Below, in pieces: positions 1 through 9,618 of a stretch of 56,631 bases of DNA. The notes below the pieces were generated by a model that saw only the letters and a list, made by a program, of their open reading frames with translations, searched no databases and had not been told where the DNA came from. Position 1 is the first letter of the stretch; every line of letters begins with the position of its first letter. The position numbers were made by a program, and so were the translations under genes. Origin of the DNA: Moraxella bovis (GTDB lineage: Bacteria > Pseudomonadota > Gammaproteobacteria > Pseudomonadales > Moraxellaceae); NCBI RefSeq assembly GCF_002014975.1, contig NZ_MUXV01000015.1, forward strand, positions 1 to 56,631, read 5' to 3'.

Positions 1-169
1 TTTTGGATTACTACCTATTTTTAAAATTAAGTTAAAATCTTAAGATTTATCAGATTAAGTGGTCGAATGTTTTTCTTCGTCAAAAACTTGTGATTTCTCT
101 CATTTTTCATTGCAAATACAAAAGGCAAGCACACCCTAATTTTGTTAGCTGCAACTCCTTTGGCAACAT

Positions 170-201
170 AAAACCCCATCTTAATTTTAAGATGGGGTTT
201 T
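170..201 (-). terminator. Rho-independent terminator of mltD
   Basis: A perfect 15-bp stem (arms 170-184 and 187-201, 2-nt loop) lies just past the mltD stop. On the minus strand it is followed by an A/T-rich tract. No gene is visible between 1 and 212. The stretch 85-140 belongs to a short dispersed repeat also seen near 13400 and 15550. Confidence 0.85.
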
Positions 202-212
202 GTTTGGACTGA

Positions 213-2831
213 TTATTTATTTGGCACTGTCAAGGTTTGATTGATTTTTAGCTGTGCGTCAGTGCCTAGACCGTTCATCTTGGCAAGCTCTGCCACACTG
301 ATGCCAAATTTTTTCGCCACAGAGTTAAGACTGTCGCCCGACTTGACTTTATAAGTATCAGTCAATTTTGGCACTTTAATGGTCTGCCCCCGTTGTAGCT
401 GAGCATTGGCAGGCAGTTTATTGGTCGCTGCCAAATCCCGTGCTGACACACCATATCTACTGGCAAGGGCATTTAAACTCTCGCCTGCTTTTACCGTATA
501 ATTTTCGGTAGATTTGATGACGTTGCCACGAGCGGTGTTGTCGGAGTTGTCATTGCGACTGGCTTTATCATCATTCTTAGTTGTCTGACGAGCAACCTTT
601 ACTGTACCTGCCGCAGGGATTGTGATAGTTCTGCCACGAATGAGCCCTGCTGTTCTTGATAAGTTATTGGCAGTGGCAAGCTCAACAACGCTAATGCCGT
701 ATTTATTTGCCACCGATGTTAGGCTGTCGCCTGATTGGACGGTGTATTTCACCGATTGGTTGTTTAGCTTGCGTTCCACTTGGGCATTGGTGGCAGGTAC
801 TTTTATCGTCTGCCCTGCGATAAGTGGCGAGTTGGCATTAAAGCTGTTTAACGCAGCGATGTCGGCATTACTCACGCCCAGTTTTTTGGCGATGGCAGTC
901 AGTGTATCGCCCGACTGGACTTTATAAGTACTGGTATTGGCACTGTTTGATGAACTGGTGTTGCCACTTGATGAGCTTGTACTACCGCTTGATTTGACTG
1001 GCGTACCTGATACTTTTAGCTTTTGATTAATCAAAATTCCATCGGTGACTGATAAGCCATTGAGTACTGCTAAGTCCTGCACGCTCATGTTGTATTTTCT
1101 TGCCACAGAAGTAAGGCTCTCACCTGACTGGACGGTGTGCGTACTGGTTTTCACTGTCGGCTTGGCAGTATCTTTGGCAACCGTGCTGACTTTACCAGGG
1201 ATAAGCCATAGGCGTTGTCCTGTCTTCACTTGCGTGTTCGCAGGAATGCCATTATAGCTTGCCAACTGGCTGACACTTAGCCCGTGAGCTACCGCAATGC
1301 CTGTCAATGTATCACCTGCCACGACTTTATAACGCTCCGCCTTGGCGGTTATGGTAGGAGCTGTTGAGACAGGTGGGATATATGTGTTATTTGATGGTGC
1401 TACCGCAGGTGTGCCTGCACCTGCTGGAGCGTTATAGCTTAGGCTTTTTGTCTCGCCACGAGCTTCTAATACAGATTGCTGGGTTTGGATGGCATTTAGT
1501 TCGATGTTACCATCACGGGCAATCGGCTGAATGTTCTCTGTGCTATTGGCTTGAATCTGAGCGGCAATAAAGTCACGCTCTTCTTGGGTAAGTGATGGCT
1601 CTTGGATGATGCTGTTATTCACAGTCACGCCTGCACCCGTGGCTGGTAGGGCATTGGCAGAAGCCAACTCTTGACGTGAGCTAGGATTCTGCACACCCAT
1701 ATTCGGCTGTACGTAGCTACTTGCCACGTAGGTGGAAGCACCATAGCCCATGCCTTGCAAGGCTTTTAGCTTTGTATCGGCACTGCTTGGCACGCTATTA
1801 GGGATAATCACACGTCCCGGCCCACTGGCATCCACGCTATAATTAATAAGCGATGGGTTAAGCAGTCTTAACTCATCCACTGGTACGCCTGTCACATTTG
1901 ACACATCATACAGGCTGACACCGAAGTTGGCAGGCACAGCTCTAAAATGGCTGTGGTTGGCGATGGCAGGCAGGTACACGCCATAGCTTTGGGGATTTTT
2001 AACAATTTGAGCAACCGCCATAAAGCGTGGCACGTAGTTCATCGTCTCAGTGGGTAGGCGTAGCGACCAATAATCGGTTGGCAGACCTGCATTGCGGTTA
2101 GCATCAATGGCTCTTTGAATACGCCCTGGTCCTGCATTATAAGCCCCCAAAGCAAGCTCCCACGAACCGAACTGGTTATACAAACTGGTCAAAAAGTCAT
2201 ACGCCGCTCGGGTCGATTCGATGATGTCACGACGACCATCATAAGTGGTGCTTTGGTTGAGACCATAAATACGCCCAGTACTAGGGATAAACTGCCACAA
2301 ACCTGCTGCTGCCGCATTGGATGTTGCTGATGGGTCGTAGGAGCTTTCAATGATGGGCAGTAGGGCAAGTTCGGTTGGAATGCCACGACGCTCCGCTTCG
2401 GTTACGGTATGATGTAAGTAACGGGATGTACGGGCGGTTAGGCGATTGATGTAGTCTTGACGGCTATAAAACCATGATTTTTGGGCTTCAATGCGTCCAT
2501 TATTTATCTCGCTCATGCGATAGCCACGACGCACTCTGTCCCACAGATCGCCATAACGCTGCACGGTCAAGGCATCGCCTTCTACCATGGTCATGTCCGT
2601 GGCTTGAAGTAGGTCTTCTAACTCATCTAAGGTTGCTTGGTCAAGCACACCTGTATAGACATCGGCAGGGGCATTTGGCGTGCTTGGCGTGCTGACAATG
2701 GGTGCATTACCTGTGTTTACGTTGGTGTTATTGGTACTGGCACAAGCAAACAATAATGTTGATGAGACAGCGATGGTCAAGGGTTTAAGACCTGCCATGC
2801 CTGCTTTAGAGCCTATGTTAAAAAACGCCAT
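213..2831 (-). CDS. mltD: Membrane-bound lytic murein transglycosylase D with six LysM repeats
   Basis: This enzyme cleaves the MurNAc-GlcNAc bond of peptidoglycan, leaving 1,6-anhydro ends. It is predicted to be an outer-membrane lipoprotein: the N-terminus ends in a lipobox LFAC with the modified Cys at residue 30. A family-1 SLT domain spans about 145-260; the catalytic Glu is E162 in LLPIIESSYDP, followed by the AAGLWQF motif. A degenerate LysM-like stretch lies at about 300-345. Six clear LysM repeats follow between residue 500 and the C-terminus, joined by Ser/Thr/Asn-rich linkers. The protein has 872 residues against about 450 with two LysM in E. coli MltD, so its glycan-binding tail is expanded. 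It is monocistronic with its own terminator. Function is confident; the effect of the extra LysM copies is unknown. Confidence 0.93.
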   Translation of the reverse strand: MAFFNIGSKAGMAGLKPLTIAVSSTLLFACASTNNTNVNTGNAPIVSTPSTPNAPADVYTGVLDQATLDELEDLLQATDMTMVEGDALTVQRYGDLWDRVRRGYRMSEINNGRIEAQKSWFYSRQDYINRLTARTSRYLHHTVTEAERRGIPTELALLPIIESSYDPSATSNAAAAGLWQFIPSTGRIYGLNQSTTYDGRRDIIESTRAAYDFLTSLYNQFGSWELALGAYNAGPGRIQRAIDANRNAGLPTDYWSLRLPTETMNYVPRFMAVAQIVKNPQSYGVYLPAIANHSHFRAVPANFGVSLYDVSNVTGVPVDELRLLNPSLINYSVDASGPGRVIIPNSVPSSADTKLKALQGMGYGASTYVASSYVQPNMGVQNPSSRQELASANALPATGAGVTVNNSIIQEPSLTQEERDFIAAQIQANSTENIQPIARDGNIELNAIQTQQSVLEARGETKSLSYNAPAGAGTPAVAPSNNTYIPPVSTAPTITAKAERYKVVAGDTLTGIAVAHGLSVSQLASYNGIPANTQVKTGQRLWLIPGKVSTVAKDTAKPTVKTSTHTVQSGESLTSVARKYNMSVQDLAVLNGLSVTDGILINQKLKVSGTPVKSSGSTSSSSGNTSSSNSANTSTYKVQSGDTLTAIAKKLGVSNADIAALNSFNANSPLIAGQTIKVPATNAQVERKLNNQSVKYTVQSGDSLTSVANKYGISVVELATANNLSRTAGLIRGRTITIPAAGTVKVARQTTKNDDKASRNDNSDNTARGNVIKSTENYTVKAGESLNALASRYGVSARDLAATNKLPANAQLQRGQTIKVPKLTDTYKVKSGDSLNSVAKKFGISVAELAKMNGLGTDAQLKINQTLTVPNK

Positions 2832-2979
2832 GATAAAATCCTATTAATGATGTGAAATATGCCCGTATTATAATATATCAAGCCCCATCAATCAAACCCA
2901 AATATGTTAATGAAAAGGCATGGCATTGCCACATCTCTTTTTTATTTTCAAAAACATGTCATTTTAAAAACCATATAAT

Positions 2980-3555
2980 CTACTCCACAGTAACTTGCGA
3001 CACCGCTCTAAGTAGCATGGCATTACCGCCGATATAGGACAAAGTTGCCTTAGAATGCGTTCTAAATGTCGTGCGACGACCATCTTTTGTCCAGCTTTCT
3101 GTGGTGATGACATTGGCTCGGGCTTGATTGCCCGTGACGACTACATCTGTCGCATTAATACTATAACGATAATCGCTCGCCCCTGCCCATGACTTTTGGA
3201 GTAGTTGTAAATATCCATTTTTATCAAGGGTGGTGGTATTGCCTTTGCGGGTCAAGCTGATGACGGCATTATCATCGATAAGCCGTGAGACCATGCCGAT
3301 ATTTTGGGCATTGGCGGCGGTATTTAGACTATTGGCAAAACTTTGTACTGCCGATTCGCTCATGGCGTATGCAGGGGCAGTCATGACCGCTGTCCCCACC
3401 AACAGTGCCGAACCAATAACAGGAAGCCATCCACGGCTACGGCGAGCATGACTGATGGGCGTGGTGGTATCGCTCTGCGATTTGCCCTGCCCTTTTTTGT
3501 GCCATAGGGTCATCATCAGCCCACCGACAGCAACCACTTTAAGAATTTTTTTCAT
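2980..3555 (-). CDS. Secreted or membrane-anchored NTF2-like protein of unknown function
   Basis: A 191-residue protein. The N-terminus has a basic stretch and a hydrophobic segment at about 43-60 ending in APAYA, which looks like a long signal peptide or a signal anchor. The mature part (about 65-190) has the feel of an NTF2/SnoaL-like fold: a helical start followed by strands, ending in a repeated aromatic/Thr pattern. No catalytic motif is recognisable. It lies between mltD and metZ, in the same direction as both, with over 100 bp on either side. The fold assignment is a weak inference; expression as a real protein is likely from its length and N-terminal signal. Confidence 0.65.
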   Translation of the reverse strand: MKKILKVVAVGGLMMTLWHKKGQGKSQSDTTTPISHARRSRGWLPVIGSALLVGTAVMTAPAYAMSESAVQSFANSLNTAANAQNIGMVSRLIDDNAVISLTRKGNTTTLDKNGYLQLLQKSWAGASDYRYSINATDVVVTGNQARANVITTESWTKDGRRTTFRTHSKATLSYIGGNAMLLRAVSQVTVE

Positions 3556-3671
3556 AAATTAACTTTAAAAAATAAATTTAGCATAAGATAACAGCCCTGC
3601 CCTAAGCAAACATGGCTAGTTTGTAATATTTTGTTGCAATTTTGGCAAAAGGCGTGGCTGACCCATGTTTT

Positions 3672-4907
3672 TTATAACTCATCAAGACCACGCTTTAAAT
3701 CATTGATGATGTCATTGACATTTTCAAGTCCGACCGATAAGCGAATGAGACCGTCATTCACGCCTGCTTCTACTCGTTGCTCGGGGGTCATGCGAAAATG
3801 GGTGGTGCTGGCAGGGTGGGTAATGGTGGATTTGGCATCACCTAAGTTGTTGGTAATGCTGATGACTTGTGTACTGTCAATGACATGCCACGCCTTGTCC
3901 TTGTCCGCCACTTCAAAGCCGATAATCGCCCCAAATGCTCCGCCTTGTACGTCTAGGTGCGTGTACTGGGATTTGGCAAGCTCGTGGCTTGGGTGCGTGG
4001 GCAATCCTGAAAAATGCACTTTTTGGACATTGGGGTGGCTTGATAAAAATTCGGCAACCCGATTGGCATTGTCGCAATGGGCTTTCATGCGGATTGATAG
4101 GGTTTCAAGCCCCTTTAACAGCACCCACGCATTAAAGGGCGACAGGCTAATGCCCCCTGTGCGAATGACAGTAAAGGCTTTTTCCATAAGCTCGTTTGAG
4201 CCAACAAGCGCCCCGCCAAGCACACGCCCTTGCCCGTCAATATACTTGGACGCCGAATGAATCACCACGTCCGCCCCAAGCTCCAACGGCTTTTGAATGA
4301 CAGGGGTGGCAAAGCAGTTATCCACGATAAGCATCGCCCCATTATCATGGGCAAGATTTGCCAAAAATCGCAAATCGGCAATTTGAGCCAGCGGATTGGA
4401 CGGACTTTCGCAGTACAGAATTTTGGTGTTGTCCTGAATGGCGTTTTGCCATGCGTCATTATCAAAGCAGTCCACATAGCTCACCTCCACACCAAATGAG
4501 CGAAAGTAGGTATCAAACAGTGCAACCGATGAACCAAATAACTGCTTAGCACAAAGTAGGTGGTCGCCTGCTTTTAGGTACGCCAAACACATGGTCAAAA
4601 TCGCCCCCATCCCACTTGCGGTAGCGACACAGCGTTCGCCCCCTTCTAGCAGGGCAAGCCGTCTTTCAAAGGCTCGCACGGTGGGGTTGGTGTGGCGTGA
4701 ATAGACATTGCCTTTTTTTGTGCCGTCAAAATGGTCGGCGGCGTCTTTGGCGGACTTGTAAACATAACTACTGGTGGTAAAAATCGCCTCGCCATGCTCG
4801 CCCTCGTCCGTGCGATGATAACCGCCACGGATTGCCAAGGTCTCTTCAAAAAATCCCAAAGTCGGGTCTAGGGCATCGGATTGCCAGTTGGGGTCTAGGG
4901 TGGTCAT
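3672..4907 (-). CDS. metZ: O-succinylhomoserine sulfhydrylase
   Basis: A PLP-dependent Cys/Met metabolism enzyme of 411 residues that makes homocysteine from O-succinylhomoserine and sulfide in direct-sulfurylation methionine synthesis. Visible motifs are the YSRHTNPT substrate-loop region, the ATASGMGAI cofactor-binding segment, the DNCFATP aspartate motif, and the PLP Schiff-base lysine in SASKYIDGQG (K221). The length and the ETLAIRGG-type start match MetZ rather than cystathionine gamma-synthase, but the two subfamilies are close, and MetB/MetY-like activity cannot be excluded from sequence alone. It is monocistronic. The start ATG at 4907 follows an AT-rich leader. Confidence 0.9.
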   Translation of the reverse strand: MTTLDPNWQSDALDPTLGFFEETLAIRGGYHRTDEGEHGEAIFTTSSYVYKSAKDAADHFDGTKKGNVYSRHTNPTVRAFERRLALLEGGERCVATASGMGAILTMCLAYLKAGDHLLCAKQLFGSSVALFDTYFRSFGVEVSYVDCFDNDAWQNAIQDNTKILYCESPSNPLAQIADLRFLANLAHDNGAMLIVDNCFATPVIQKPLELGADVVIHSASKYIDGQGRVLGGALVGSNELMEKAFTVIRTGGISLSPFNAWVLLKGLETLSIRMKAHCDNANRVAEFLSSHPNVQKVHFSGLPTHPSHELAKSQYTHLDVQGGAFGAIIGFEVADKDKAWHVIDSTQVISITNNLGDAKSTITHPASTTHFRMTPEQRVEAGVNDGLIRLSVGLENVNDIINDLKRGLDEL

Positions 4908-5067
4908 GATTTTCCTGTTAAGTTTAATGCTAAAATGATTGGTGTGCCATACACACCCATTGATAGTGCGTTAGTATAGCATAATCCTGCAAACTTGGGG
5001 CGGTGGCGTGATAAAAAGGAAATGGCAAACATCAACCCCAACCATTTACGATTTATATTTTAAAAAC

Positions 5068-5090
5068 AAAAGGGGCATAACACCCCTTTT
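5068..5090 (-). terminator. Rho-independent terminator of pncB
   Basis: An 8-bp stem AAAAGGGG/CCCCTTTT with a 7-nt loop lies immediately after the pncB stop. It has T-rich flanks on both strands, so it may also act on reads from the left. Confidence 0.75.
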
Positions 5091-5093
5091 TTA

Positions 5094-6305
5094 TCACTCT
5101 TTTACCTCAAACACCTGCTTTAAATATGCCAGATACGTATCATCATCAATCATCGTCTTACCAGGGCTATCGGAGAGTTTGGCGACAGGTTGCCCGTTGC
5201 ATTCCACAAGTTTTAGCACGATATTAAGCTGGGTGAGTCCCATGTCGTTGGTGAGATTGGTGCCGATACCAAAGCCTGTTTTGATACGGGTTTTAAAATA
5301 TTCATGCAAATCCCACGCCTTTTGGAGTGTCAAGCCGTCGCTAAACGTCAGGCTTTTGGTTTTGGGGTCAATGCGTAGCTTCTCATAATGGGCAATCGCC
5401 TTGTCGCCCCACTCGTACGGATCGCCTGAATCGTGGCGAAGTCCGTCAAAGAGCTTAGCAAAATACAAATCAAAATCTCTTAAAAATGCGTCCATGCCCA
5501 CAACGTCCGTCAAGGCAATGCCCAAATCACCCCGATATTCACGCACCCACGCCTCCAACGCCGCCTTTTGGCTGTCTCTTAGGCGTACATCTAGAGCTTG
5601 AAAGGCTTGCATAAACTCATGAGCCATTGTGCCGATTGGGGTCAGACCCAGCTCTTTGGCAAGATAGACGTTGCTCGTCCCCCGAAAAATACTGGGCGAT
5701 GCCTTGGCAAGCGTCCGCACCACATGATAATGCCAGTCTCGGCTATAACGGCGACGTGTGCCAAAATCCGCCACGGCAAAGGCGGGATTGTGCACGTCTG
5801 AGCGTTCTAGCATTTCATAATGTTTTAAAATTTGCACCTTTTCATCAAGGCGTTTTTGCCCGTCTGTTAAGGCGTTGGGGTCGGCTAGGCGTTCGTAATA
5901 GAGCTGATTGACAATGGATAACACAAAAATTTCAAAAAACATCGCCTGAATCATCGCCCCTTCAATCTCAATATTTAGGCGGTTTTCATCGTCCGTCCAG
6001 ACCTTGATAAATCGGCGTTTTAAGGCAAATAATTCTAAATAATCCACAAAATCAGGCTTAATAAACCGCAAATGTCTCAGATAATCCAGCTCATCTTGCT
6101 TAAATTTTAGGGTACAAAGCAGGTCAAGCTGATGCTCCAAATCATCCTTAATCTCGCCCAAGGGGAACGCCAATTTGTCGTTGTTGCGACAGCGAAAGCG
6201 GTACACGCCATGCGTTTGGGGGAATTGATGAAGCATGGCTTGGAGCATGGTAAATTTGTATAAGTCATTATCCAGTAATGACGTGATGATTGGCGTGTGG
6301 GTCAT
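5094..6305 (-). CDS. pncB: Nicotinate phosphoribosyltransferase
   Basis: This enzyme converts nicotinate and PRPP to nicotinate mononucleotide, the entry step of the Preiss-Handler NAD salvage route. The frame is open upstream to 6389, but the ATG at 6305 ([20 protein letters not shown]) gives the normal PncB N-terminus, about 403 residues. The extra upstream residues look unrelated to the family. Conserved segments include [15 protein letters not shown] at the start, the MAHEFMQ region with the regulatory histidine, and [11 protein letters not shown] in the phosphoribosyl-binding part. Together with the NadR-like gene at 16.2 kb it implies active pyridine salvage. Confidence 0.93.
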   Translation of the reverse strand: MTHTPIITSLLDNDLYKFTMLQAMLHQFPQTHGVYRFRCRNNDKLAFPLGEIKDDLEHQLDLLCTLKFKQDELDYLRHLRFIKPDFVDYLELFALKRRFIKVWTDDENRLNIEIEGAMIQAMFFEIFVLSIVNQLYYERLADPNALTDGQKRLDEKVQILKHYEMLERSDVHNPAFAVADFGTRRRYSRDWHYHVVRTLAKASPSIFRGTSNVYLAKELGLTPIGTMAHEFMQAFQALDVRLRDSQKAALEAWVREYRGDLGIALTDVVGMDAFLRDFDLYFAKLFDGLRHDSGDPYEWGDKAIAHYEKLRIDPKTKSLTFSDGLTLQKAWDLHEYFKTRIKTGFGIGTNLTNDMGLTQLNIVLKLVECNGQPVAKLSDSPGKTMIDDDTYLAYLKQVFEVKE

Positions 6306-6432
6306 GAGTTTTCCAAAAAGAAGTTTGGGGTATGATAGCAAATTTTTGAGGGAATGGGGGAAATTGGCGGGATTTATTTTGTTATACAATTGATTTTGGT
6401 GATTTTAATTAACCATATTTTTGGATTAATTT

Positions 6433-6497
6433 GTAGGAGTAAATTACATTTGCCCTGTGAAATATTGTCGTTTTGGGCGAATGTAATTCACCCCTAC
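6433..6497. repeat. Palindromic extragenic element, copy 1
   Basis: Two arms of about 23 nt (6433-6455 and 6475-6497) are imperfect inverted copies starting GTAGG(A/G)GT. The loop reads TGTGAAATATTGTCG. The same design and loop wording recur at 7484-7551, so this is a small mobile-like hairpin family rather than a unique terminator. It lies in the gap between pncB and thiE. Confidence 0.7.
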
Positions 6498-6534
6498 GAT
6501 TTAAAATATTAAATAAATCAATAAGTTGAATGGT

Positions 6535-6593
6535 AAGGTGCGTACCACGCACCTTTTAAATAGAAGCTCTTATTGGTGCGTAATACGCACCTT
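6535..6593. repeat. Double hairpin GGTGCGT repeat
   Basis: Two short palindromes (6535-6555 and 6575-6591), built from GGTGCGTA and its complement, stand 20 nt apart. A further GGTACGCACC fragment is at about 7629. The rest of 6306-6727 is AT-rich, and I see no gene in it. Confidence 0.6.
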
Positions 6594-6727
6594 ACTGTCA
6601 TCGGTGTATTTTGAAGTTAAATGATTATAAAATCGCAAACAATCAATAAGTTAATTTCAAGTTAAGATTGATATTTTGTCATAAAGCAATACGCCCCAAT
6701 TTGCAATGACAAACGCCATACGATTGA

Positions 6728-7387
6728 TCACACCCCCTTTAACGTCCCTACCACCGCCCCCATATCGTCCGCACGGGCAATCACCGACACACACGCCACA
6801 CCGTCCGCCCCATTGGCACGCGCAGGGCTTGCGTTGGTCGTGTCAATCCCACCAATGGCGACAAGTGGACGATTGCCAATCATCGCTCGCACCTGCCCCA
6901 CCATATCCACGCCCACCGCACGCCCAGCGTCCGCCTTTGAGCATGTGTCAAACACCGCCCCAATCGCCAAATAATCCGCCAAATCATACCCCACGCTGAC
7001 CCTTATCTCATCAAGCGAGCTGTGCGACAAACCCACAAACGCACGTCCACGGCAGAGCCTTGCCACGTCAAAAATATCCATGTCCGTCTGCCCCACATGA
7101 ACGCCGTCCGCCCCAATGTCAAGGCACAGATGAACGTCATTGTTAATCACAAACGGCACGCCATATTGACGGCATAACGCTTGGCAATCTTGTGCAAGCT
7201 GTTTAATCTCATCAGGGCAAGTTAGGGCGTTGTCGCCTTTTTCACGAAATTGATAGCAAGTAATTCCTGCATCAAGAGCGGATTTTAGCACCGCAAGCAA
7301 TCGCTGTTGGGGTGTGGGTTCGTCTCGGTGCGTGCAGTCTTGTGTGCCTGCGACAAAATAGACGGATAGGATTGATTTATCAAACAT
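6728..7387 (-). CDS. thiE: Thiamine phosphate synthase
   Basis: A TIM-barrel enzyme that joins HMP-pyrophosphate and hydroxyethylthiazole phosphate to give thiamine phosphate. In its 219 residues the family landmarks are visible: YQFREKG (pyrophosphate binding), VINNDVHLCLDIGADGVHVGQ with the DVxLA-type and HxGQ motifs, GLSHSSLDE, and a C-terminal GGID phosphate loop. It is the third gene of the thiM-thiD-thiE salvage cluster but is separated from thiD by 275 bp that hold a hairpin repeat (7484-7551). Its supply from the upstream riboswitch-controlled transcript is therefore uncertain. Confidence 0.92.
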   Translation of the reverse strand: MFDKSILSVYFVAGTQDCTHRDEPTPQQRLLAVLKSALDAGITCYQFREKGDNALTCPDEIKQLAQDCQALCRQYGVPFVINNDVHLCLDIGADGVHVGQTDMDIFDVARLCRGRAFVGLSHSSLDEIRVSVGYDLADYLAIGAVFDTCSKADAGRAVGVDMVGQVRAMIGNRPLVAIGGIDTTNASPARANGADGVACVSVIARADDMGAVVGTLKGV

Positions 7388-7483
7388 GAGGGGGTCTTTT
7401 TTTGGGGGTTAATGTGATGATTGTAAGTGTGTAATATGCACTTTTTTATACTGAAATTACCACAAATTCAATGATGTATCGGT

Positions 7484-7551
7484 GTAGGGGCATGCTGAGC
7501 ACGCCCTGTAAAATCTTTGTATCGTCAAGGGCGTGTGCAACACGCCCCTAC
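7484..7551. repeat. Palindromic extragenic element, copy 2
   Basis: A hairpin of about 68 nt with arms 7484-7506 and 7529-7551 (GTAGGGGC.TG..GCACGCCC and its complement). The loop resembles that of copy 1 at 6433. It sits between thiD and thiE. Confidence 0.7.
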
Positions 7552-7662
7552 AACCCAAAAATAATTATCAGATAATCAATAAGTTATCATTTTAAATTGA
7601 AATAAATGATTATCGGTGTATGGTACGCACCTTGCGATTTTAAAATTTACCAATCATTTTAT

Positions 7663-8502
7663 CTATACCCCGCCTTCCCAAAATGCCCAATGATTGACCG
7701 CCCCATGTCCGTGTCCGATGTTGGGGGCGGTGCTAATTGCCTGACTGATTAAGCGTTTGGCGGTATGAATCGCATCTGCCACGCTCGCCCCCTTGGCAAG
7801 CTCTGCCGTGATACACGCCGAGAACGTACACCCTGTGCCGTGCGTGTTTTTGCTGTTGGTGCGCACGCTTTGTACTTGCCAAATGTCGCCCGTCTCATCA
7901 AGCACATAATCTATGCATATGGTACTTTGGAAGTTTTGGCTGTGTCCGCCCTTGATGATGACTGTCTTTGCCCCCATGCCTTGTAAGGCGTACAGGGCTT
8001 GCCTTATATCATCATCACACGCTATCGTCATGCCTGTTAGCACTTCGGCTTCTGGTAGGTTGGGCGTGATGATGTCGGTTAGGGGAATAAGCCGTTTTAG
8101 ACTGTCCGTTGCGTTGTCATCAAGCAAGGCGTGTCCGCCTTTGGCAATCATCACAGGGTCAAGCACCACTTGCCTAAACGGACGATTTTGTAGAAACCGC
8201 CCCACCGTATCAATGATGTCGGACGTGCCAAGCATACCGATTTTGCACGCCCCAATCTCAAAATCGTCCCGAATGGCGACAAGCTGGGCTCTAATATGGT
8301 CGGTCGGCAGATGATGAATGCCCCATACGCCTTGGGTGTTTTGAGCGGTTGTGGCGGTCAGTACACTTGTACCAAATACACACCTTATGGCAAAGGTCTT
8401 TAAATCCGCCTGCATGCCTGCCCCACCGCCAGAGTCCGACCCTGCAATACTAAGAGCTTGGGCGGGGCGATTGGTGCGTGGGTGGGTGTGGACATATCTC
8501 AT
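7663..8502 (-). CDS. thiD: Hydroxymethylpyrimidine/phosphomethylpyrimidine kinase
   Basis: A ribokinase-fold enzyme (279 residues) that phosphorylates HMP to HMP-P and then HMP-PP. Key segments are [20 protein letters not shown] near the N-terminus, the [11 protein letters not shown] motif, and the C-terminal anion hole and catalytic base in [10 protein letters not shown]. Its ATG overlaps the thiM stop by 4 bp, so the two are translationally coupled behind the TPP riboswitch. Confidence 0.95.
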   Translation of the reverse strand: MRYVHTHPRTNRPAQALSIAGSDSGGGAGMQADLKTFAIRCVFGTSVLTATTAQNTQGVWGIHHLPTDHIRAQLVAIRDDFEIGACKIGMLGTSDIIDTVGRFLQNRPFRQVVLDPVMIAKGGHALLDDNATDSLKRLIPLTDIITPNLPEAEVLTGMTIACDDDIRQALYALQGMGAKTVIIKGGHSQNFQSTICIDYVLDETGDIWQVQSVRTNSKNTHGTGCTFSACITAELAKGASVADAIHTAKRLISQAISTAPNIGHGHGAVNHWAFWEGGV

Positions 8503-9344
8503 GCCTTTTCTCCCACAAATTTGATACGATTTGCAATCTCATCGGGGCTAATACCGCCTAATTTGTCCAAGAATTGATACATAAACATACCGCTTTGGCT
8601 TGACAATAAGCCTTCACAGGCAAGCTCGCCTGCAATGGCAAACGTGGCACAGGCATTGACCGCCCCCACCAAATACCGCTCACGGCCTGCCACCGCCAAA
8701 AACGCCCCAACCACGGCACTTAGCAGACACCCTGTGGCGGTAACTTTGGGGAGTAGTGGCGTACCATTGGCAAGGGCGACCACCTGCGTGCCGTCTGAGA
8801 TGTAGTCGATCTCGCCTGTCAAAATGGCAATGGTGCGATATTTGCTCGCAACCGCTTGGCAAATACTCGCCAAATCCGCATCGCCACGCCCAGCATCCAC
8901 ACCTTTGGCTTGCCAGTTCGCCCCTGCCAAAAACGCAAGCTCGCCTGCGTTGCCACGAATGGCATCAAATTGCACGACTTGGCTAATCTGACAAATGGTA
9001 GATTGGCGTAAAGTGCTTGCCGACACCGCCACAGGATCTAGCACCACAGGAATGCCATGGGCGTTGGCGGTTTGCCCTGCAATAATCATGGCGGACGTTT
9101 TGGGGTCGGACGGCGTACCGATATTTAGCACAACGGCACTGCTGATTTTGGCAAGCTCCGCCATCTCCAAAGGCGACTCTGCCATCATGGGGGATGCACC
9201 AACAGCAAGCAGTCCATTGGCAGTAAAATTGGCGGAGACCAGATTTGTAATGTTGTGAATTAGGGGGTTTTGCTTGCGGACTTCGTCGATTAAGTCTAGG
9301 GGAATTTGGTCTGGGAAGAGTGGATTTTTGGTAACTTTGGTCAT
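8499..9344 (-). CDS. thiM: Hydroxyethylthiazole kinase
   Basis: Phosphorylates 4-methyl-5-(hydroxyethyl)thiazole in thiamine salvage. The 281-residue protein shows [29 protein letters not shown] near the start, the VLDPVAV segment, RGNAGE, and the C-terminal [13 protein letters not shown] loop with the catalytic Cys/Gly region. It is the first gene of the cluster, 73 bp below the TPP riboswitch. No de novo genes (thiC, thiG, thiH) are in the window, so this cluster reads as salvage plus the condensation step. Confidence 0.95.
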   Translation of the reverse strand: MTKVTKNPLFPDQIPLDLIDEVRKQNPLIHNITNLVSANFTANGLLAVGASPMMAESPLEMAELAKISSAVVLNIGTPSDPKTSAMIIAGQTANAHGIPVVLDPVAVSASTLRQSTICQISQVVQFDAIRGNAGELAFLAGANWQAKGVDAGRGDADLASICQAVASKYRTIAILTGEIDYISDGTQVVALANGTPLLPKVTATGCLLSAVVGAFLAVAGRERYLVGAVNACATFAIAGELACEGLLSSQSGMFMYQFLDKLGGISPDEIANRIKFVGEKA

Positions 9345-9417
9345 GGGTTTTTCCTTTTTAAGATTAAAAAAGCACAGTCAAAACCCACACCAAAAAAGTG
9401 TGTTGCTCGTCAATTTT

Positions 9418-9492
9418 TATCAATTTCCTACGCCAGTTTTAACTGTATCAGGTTCACGGGTATCATCTCAGCCATAAATAGCACCCCGATTG
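9418..9492 (-). promoter_or_regulatory. TPP riboswitch (THI element) controlling thiM-thiD
   Basis: Reading the minus strand gives a GGGGTGC stem strand, then GGCTGAGATGATACCC, the GTGAACCTGATACAG core, and the closing ACTGGCGTAGGAA segment. These are the two most conserved blocks of the thiamine pyrophosphate aptamer, in the right order and spacing. It lies upstream of thiM in the sense direction. The 70 nt between aptamer and ATG are short, so control may be at translation initiation rather than through a long terminator. Ligand binding would lower thiamine salvage when TPP is abundant. Confidence 0.95.
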
Positions 9493-9618
9493 ATAAGCAA
9501 GATTATAACAAAAGGGTAAAGGGTGTGCAAGCAGTTAAAAATGGTTAAAATGGTTAAAATGGTTTTTATTTTTAACAAAATGGCGTAAAATAGTCCTTAT
9601 TTTGACCATTTAAAAGCC

